Below, in pieces: positions 6,419 to 8,293 of a stretch of DNA of 8,293 nt (its first letter is position 1; the number at the start of each line of letters is the position of its first letter). A program made the position numbers and the translations under genes. The notes beneath the pieces were generated by a model. That model did not search any database. It saw nothing but the letters and a program-made list of their open reading frames with translations, and was not told where the DNA came from. The DNA is from an uncultured Bacilli bacterium (GTDB taxonomy: Bacteria > Bacillota_I > Bacilli_A > RF39 > UBA660), in assembly GCA_947594675.1 (NCBI GenBank), contig CANQEF010000047.1, forward strand, positions 1-8,293, in the 5' to 3' direction.

Positions 6419-8293
6419 TTAAATATTGCTTTTCATTTCAAAAAGGATATCACGTAATTCCATAGCACGTTCAAAATCTAAGTTACGAGCAGCTTCTTTC
6501 ATTTCTTGTTCAATAGTTTCAATATCATGAGCAAGTTCTTTTTTAGTTGGCTTTTTAATTTTATTTTTCGTTTTGCTGCCACCAGCTATATTACTAATAA
6601 CTTCTCTAATTTCTTTTTTTATTGTTTGAGGAATGATATTATGTTCTTCATTATATTGTTGTTGAATCGTTCTACGACGGGCTGTTTCGTCTATAGCATA
6701 TTTCATGGATTCTGTTATTTTATCACCATACATTATTACGTGACCATTAGCATTTCTGGCACAACGCCCTGCTGTTTGAATTAAACTACGGTTACTACGT
6801 AAAAAGCCTTCTTTATCGGCATCAAGTATGGCAATCAAAGAAACTTCCGGTATATCTATTCCTTCACGAAGAAGGTTAATTCCAACAACGACATCATATT
6901 TTCCTGTTCTAAGATCATGTATTATTTGCATTCTTTCTAATGTTTTTACTTCAGAGTGAAGATAAGCTACTTTTATATCTAAGTCTTTTAAGTAGTTAGT
7001 TAATTCTTCTGCCATCCTTATTGTTAAAGTTGTAATTAAAACACGCTCATTTTTTTCCATTCGTAGTTTTATTTCACCAACTAAATCATCTATTTGGCCT
7101 GTAGTTTTACGTACTTCTATTGTTGGATCTAATAGTCCTGTTGGACGAATAATTTGCTCTATATATTGATTGTTTGTGTGAGATAATTCTAAATCTCCTG
7201 GGGTAGCCGATACGTAAATTGCTTGATTGATTTTTTTCTCGAATTCTTCATATTTTAATGGTCTATTATCTAAGGCGCTTGGTAGTCTAAATCCATATTC
7301 AACAAGGTTTAATTTACGAGCTCTATCACCATTAAACATTCCTCTAACTTGGGGAAGTGTAACATGAGATTCATCAACTATGAGCAAATAATCTTTTGGA
7401 AAAAAGTCCATTAAAGTAGTTGGTGTTTCACCACGACCACGGCCTGCCATGGGTGCTGAATAATTTTCAATACCGGAACAAAAGCCTGTTTCTTCGAGCA
7501 TTTCTAGATCATAATTTGTTCTTTGTTCAAGACGCTCTGCAGCGACTAATTTATTTTCATTTTTTAATTCTTGAATACGCTCTTGCAATTCTTTTCTTAT
7601 GCGAACAATGGCTGCTTTTAATTTTTCATCGCTTACTACGAAGTGACTGGCTGGAAATATACTGACATTTTTAATATTTTCTGTTACTACACCTGTTAGT
7701 GTATCAATTGTGCAAATTCTATCTATTTCGTTATCAAAAAATTCTATTCTATAACCTGTGGTATTTTGATTCGCTGGAATTATTTCTAAAACATCGCCTC
7801 TAACTCGAAAGGTACCACGTTTAAAATCAAAGTCATTACGTTCATAAAGCATTTCTATCAGTTTAGTTAAAACTTTATTTCTATCAATATTATCTCCTAC
7901 AGATAAAGTTAACATTTTATTTTTATATTCTTCTACTTCACCTATACCATAAATGCAAGAAACACTTGCTACAACAATAACGTCACGGCGAGAAAGTAAG
8001 GCACTGGTAGCCGCATGACGCAATTCATCTATTTCATCATTTATGGATGAGTCTTTTTCTATATATGTATCCGTTGAAGGGACGTAAGCTTCTGGCTGAT
8101 AGTAATCATAGTAAGAGACAAAATATTCAACTTTATTATTGGGAAATAATTCTTTAAACTCAGCATAAAGTTGCCCAGCTAGAGTTTTATTATGAGCAAG
8201 AACCAAAGTAGGCTTATTAATTTCTTTAATAACATTAGCCATTGTATATGTTTTTCCTGTTCCTGTTGCTCCTAATAATACTTGTTCTTTTTG
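6419..8293 (-). CDS. uvrB: UvrB, excinuclease ABC subunit B (5' truncated by window edge)
   Basis: DNA-damage-verifying helicase-like subunit that receives damaged DNA from UvrA and recruits UvrC for incision. The frame is open to the right edge. The 17 codons upstream of the first internal ATG (8240-8242) encode [14 protein letters not shown], the Walker A motif, so that ATG is not the start; comparison with Bacillus suggests roughly 30 residues are missing. Counting from the internal Met, visible parts are the beta-hairpin region [18 protein letters not shown] (43-60), the VRGDVLEI block near 147, CSGIENYS (255-262), the DEAD-like DESH (290-293), [13 protein letters not shown] (297-309), YVSATPG (343-349), the C-terminal helicase-domain block [14 protein letters not shown] (455-468), motif [11 protein letters not shown] (489-497, commonly QTIGRAARN), and a UVR domain at about 574-607 after a basic linker. 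The stop is TAA. In Bacillus uvrB leads an SOS-controlled uvrBA unit; the upstream control region here is outside the window. Confidence 0.98.
   Translation of the reverse strand, partial: QKEQVLLGATGTGKTYTMANVIKEINKPTLVLAHNKTLAGQLYAEFKELFPNNKVEYFVSYYDYYQPEAYVPSTDTYIEKDSSINDEIDELRHAATSALLSRRDVIVVASVSCIYGIGEVEEYKNKMLTLSVGDNIDRNKVLTKLIEMLYERNDFDFKRGTFRVRGDVLEIIPANQNTTGYRIEFFDNEIDRICTIDTLTGVVTENIKNVSIFPASHFVVSDEKLKAAIVRIRKELQERIQELKNENKLVAAERLEQRTNYDLEMLEETGFCSGIENYSAPMAGRGRGETPTTLMDFFPKDYLLIVDESHVTLPQVRGMFNGDRARKLNLVEYGFRLPSALDNRPLKYEEFEKKINQAIYVSATPGDLELSHTNNQYIEQIIRPTGLLDPTIEVRKTTGQIDDLVGEIKLRMEKNERVLITTLTIRMAEELTNYLKDLDIKVAYLHSEVKTLERMQIIHDLRTGKYDVVVGINLLREGIDIPEVSLIAILDADKEGFLRSNRSLIQTAGRCARNANGHVIMYGDKITESMKYAIDETARRRTIQQQYNEEHNIIPQTIKKEIREVISNIAGGSKTKNKIKKPTKKELAHDIETIEQEMKEAARNLDFERAMELRDILFEMKSNI

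Noticed and set aside
6506..6784. Plus-strand open frame of 92 codons, Phe-rich and hydrophobic, opposite the 3' part of uvrB
   Set aside because: Its composition is what the antisense of Lys/Glu-rich UvrB codons gives. uvrB is intact in the other strand.
6764..6811. UvrB motif VI reading QTAGRCARN instead of QTIGRAARN as evidence of altered function
   Set aside because: The catalytic Gly-Arg and Ala-Arg-Asn residues are kept, and small-residue swaps at these two positions are mild, so nothing functional can be argued.
7420..7665. Plus-strand open frame of 81 codons opposite uvrB
   Set aside because: Antisense shadow of conserved UvrB sequence without independent evidence.
8240..8242. ATG as the possible start of uvrB
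   Set aside because: The frame continues upstream to the window edge and encodes the Walker A motif GATGTGKT, so the true start is outside the window.
1..8293. TGA read as tryptophan (Mollicute code)
   Set aside because: No in-frame TGA is found in any of seven genes, and the Trp codons checked in uvrA, lgt and the PF04020 gene are TGG. With reassignment in such AT-rich DNA, TGA would dominate.

Overview
The window is a dense block of core bacterial genes from a low-GC member of the Bacillota (Firmicutes). The DNA is visibly very AT-rich, strong AGGAG-type ribosome binding sites precede the genes, and the set uvrB-uvrA / lgt / glmR(yvcK)-whiA / clpP is a classic Bacilli neighbourhood. The standard genetic code is supported. 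All seven proteins read full length, or open to the window edge, without an in-frame TGA, and the tryptophan codons I checked (in uvrA, lgt and the 142-residue gene) are TGG. With ClpP present, this argues against a classic Mycoplasma or Spiroplasma. An AT-rich uncultured Bacilli or Erysipelotrichia-like lineage is plausible, but I cannot name a genus.

Layout: positions 1-344 (+) hold the 3' part of clpP, cut by the left edge. It converges, with only 6 bp between stop codons, on a long minus-strand series that reads from the right edge leftward: uvrB (5' end cut by the right edge), a 112-bp AT-rich gap, uvrA, a four-helix membrane protein of the PF04020 / YvlD 'phage holin family 4' type, lgt, glmR (yvcK) and whiA. 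From uvrA to whiA there are no real gaps. Two junctions are 9 nt long with the upstream TAG stop forming part of the next Shine-Dalgarno sequence, and two are overlaps of 13 and 22 nt. This looks like one translationally coupled operon.

Functionally, UvrA and UvrB find and verify bulky DNA lesions in nucleotide excision repair. Lgt performs the first step of lipoprotein maturation. GlmR links UDP-sugar state to cell-wall precursor supply. WhiA is a nucleoid-associated/regulatory protein, and ClpP is the proteolytic chamber of Clp proteases. They share a neighbourhood rather than a pathway.

I found no mobile element, CRISPR array, RNA gene or credible novel system. The points most worth a second look are the pared-down cluster (hprK and rapZ, frequent members of such clusters, are absent), the repeated stop/Shine-Dalgarno fusion, the complete absence of TGA stops, and a few substitutions in conserved motifs of GlmR and UvrA.
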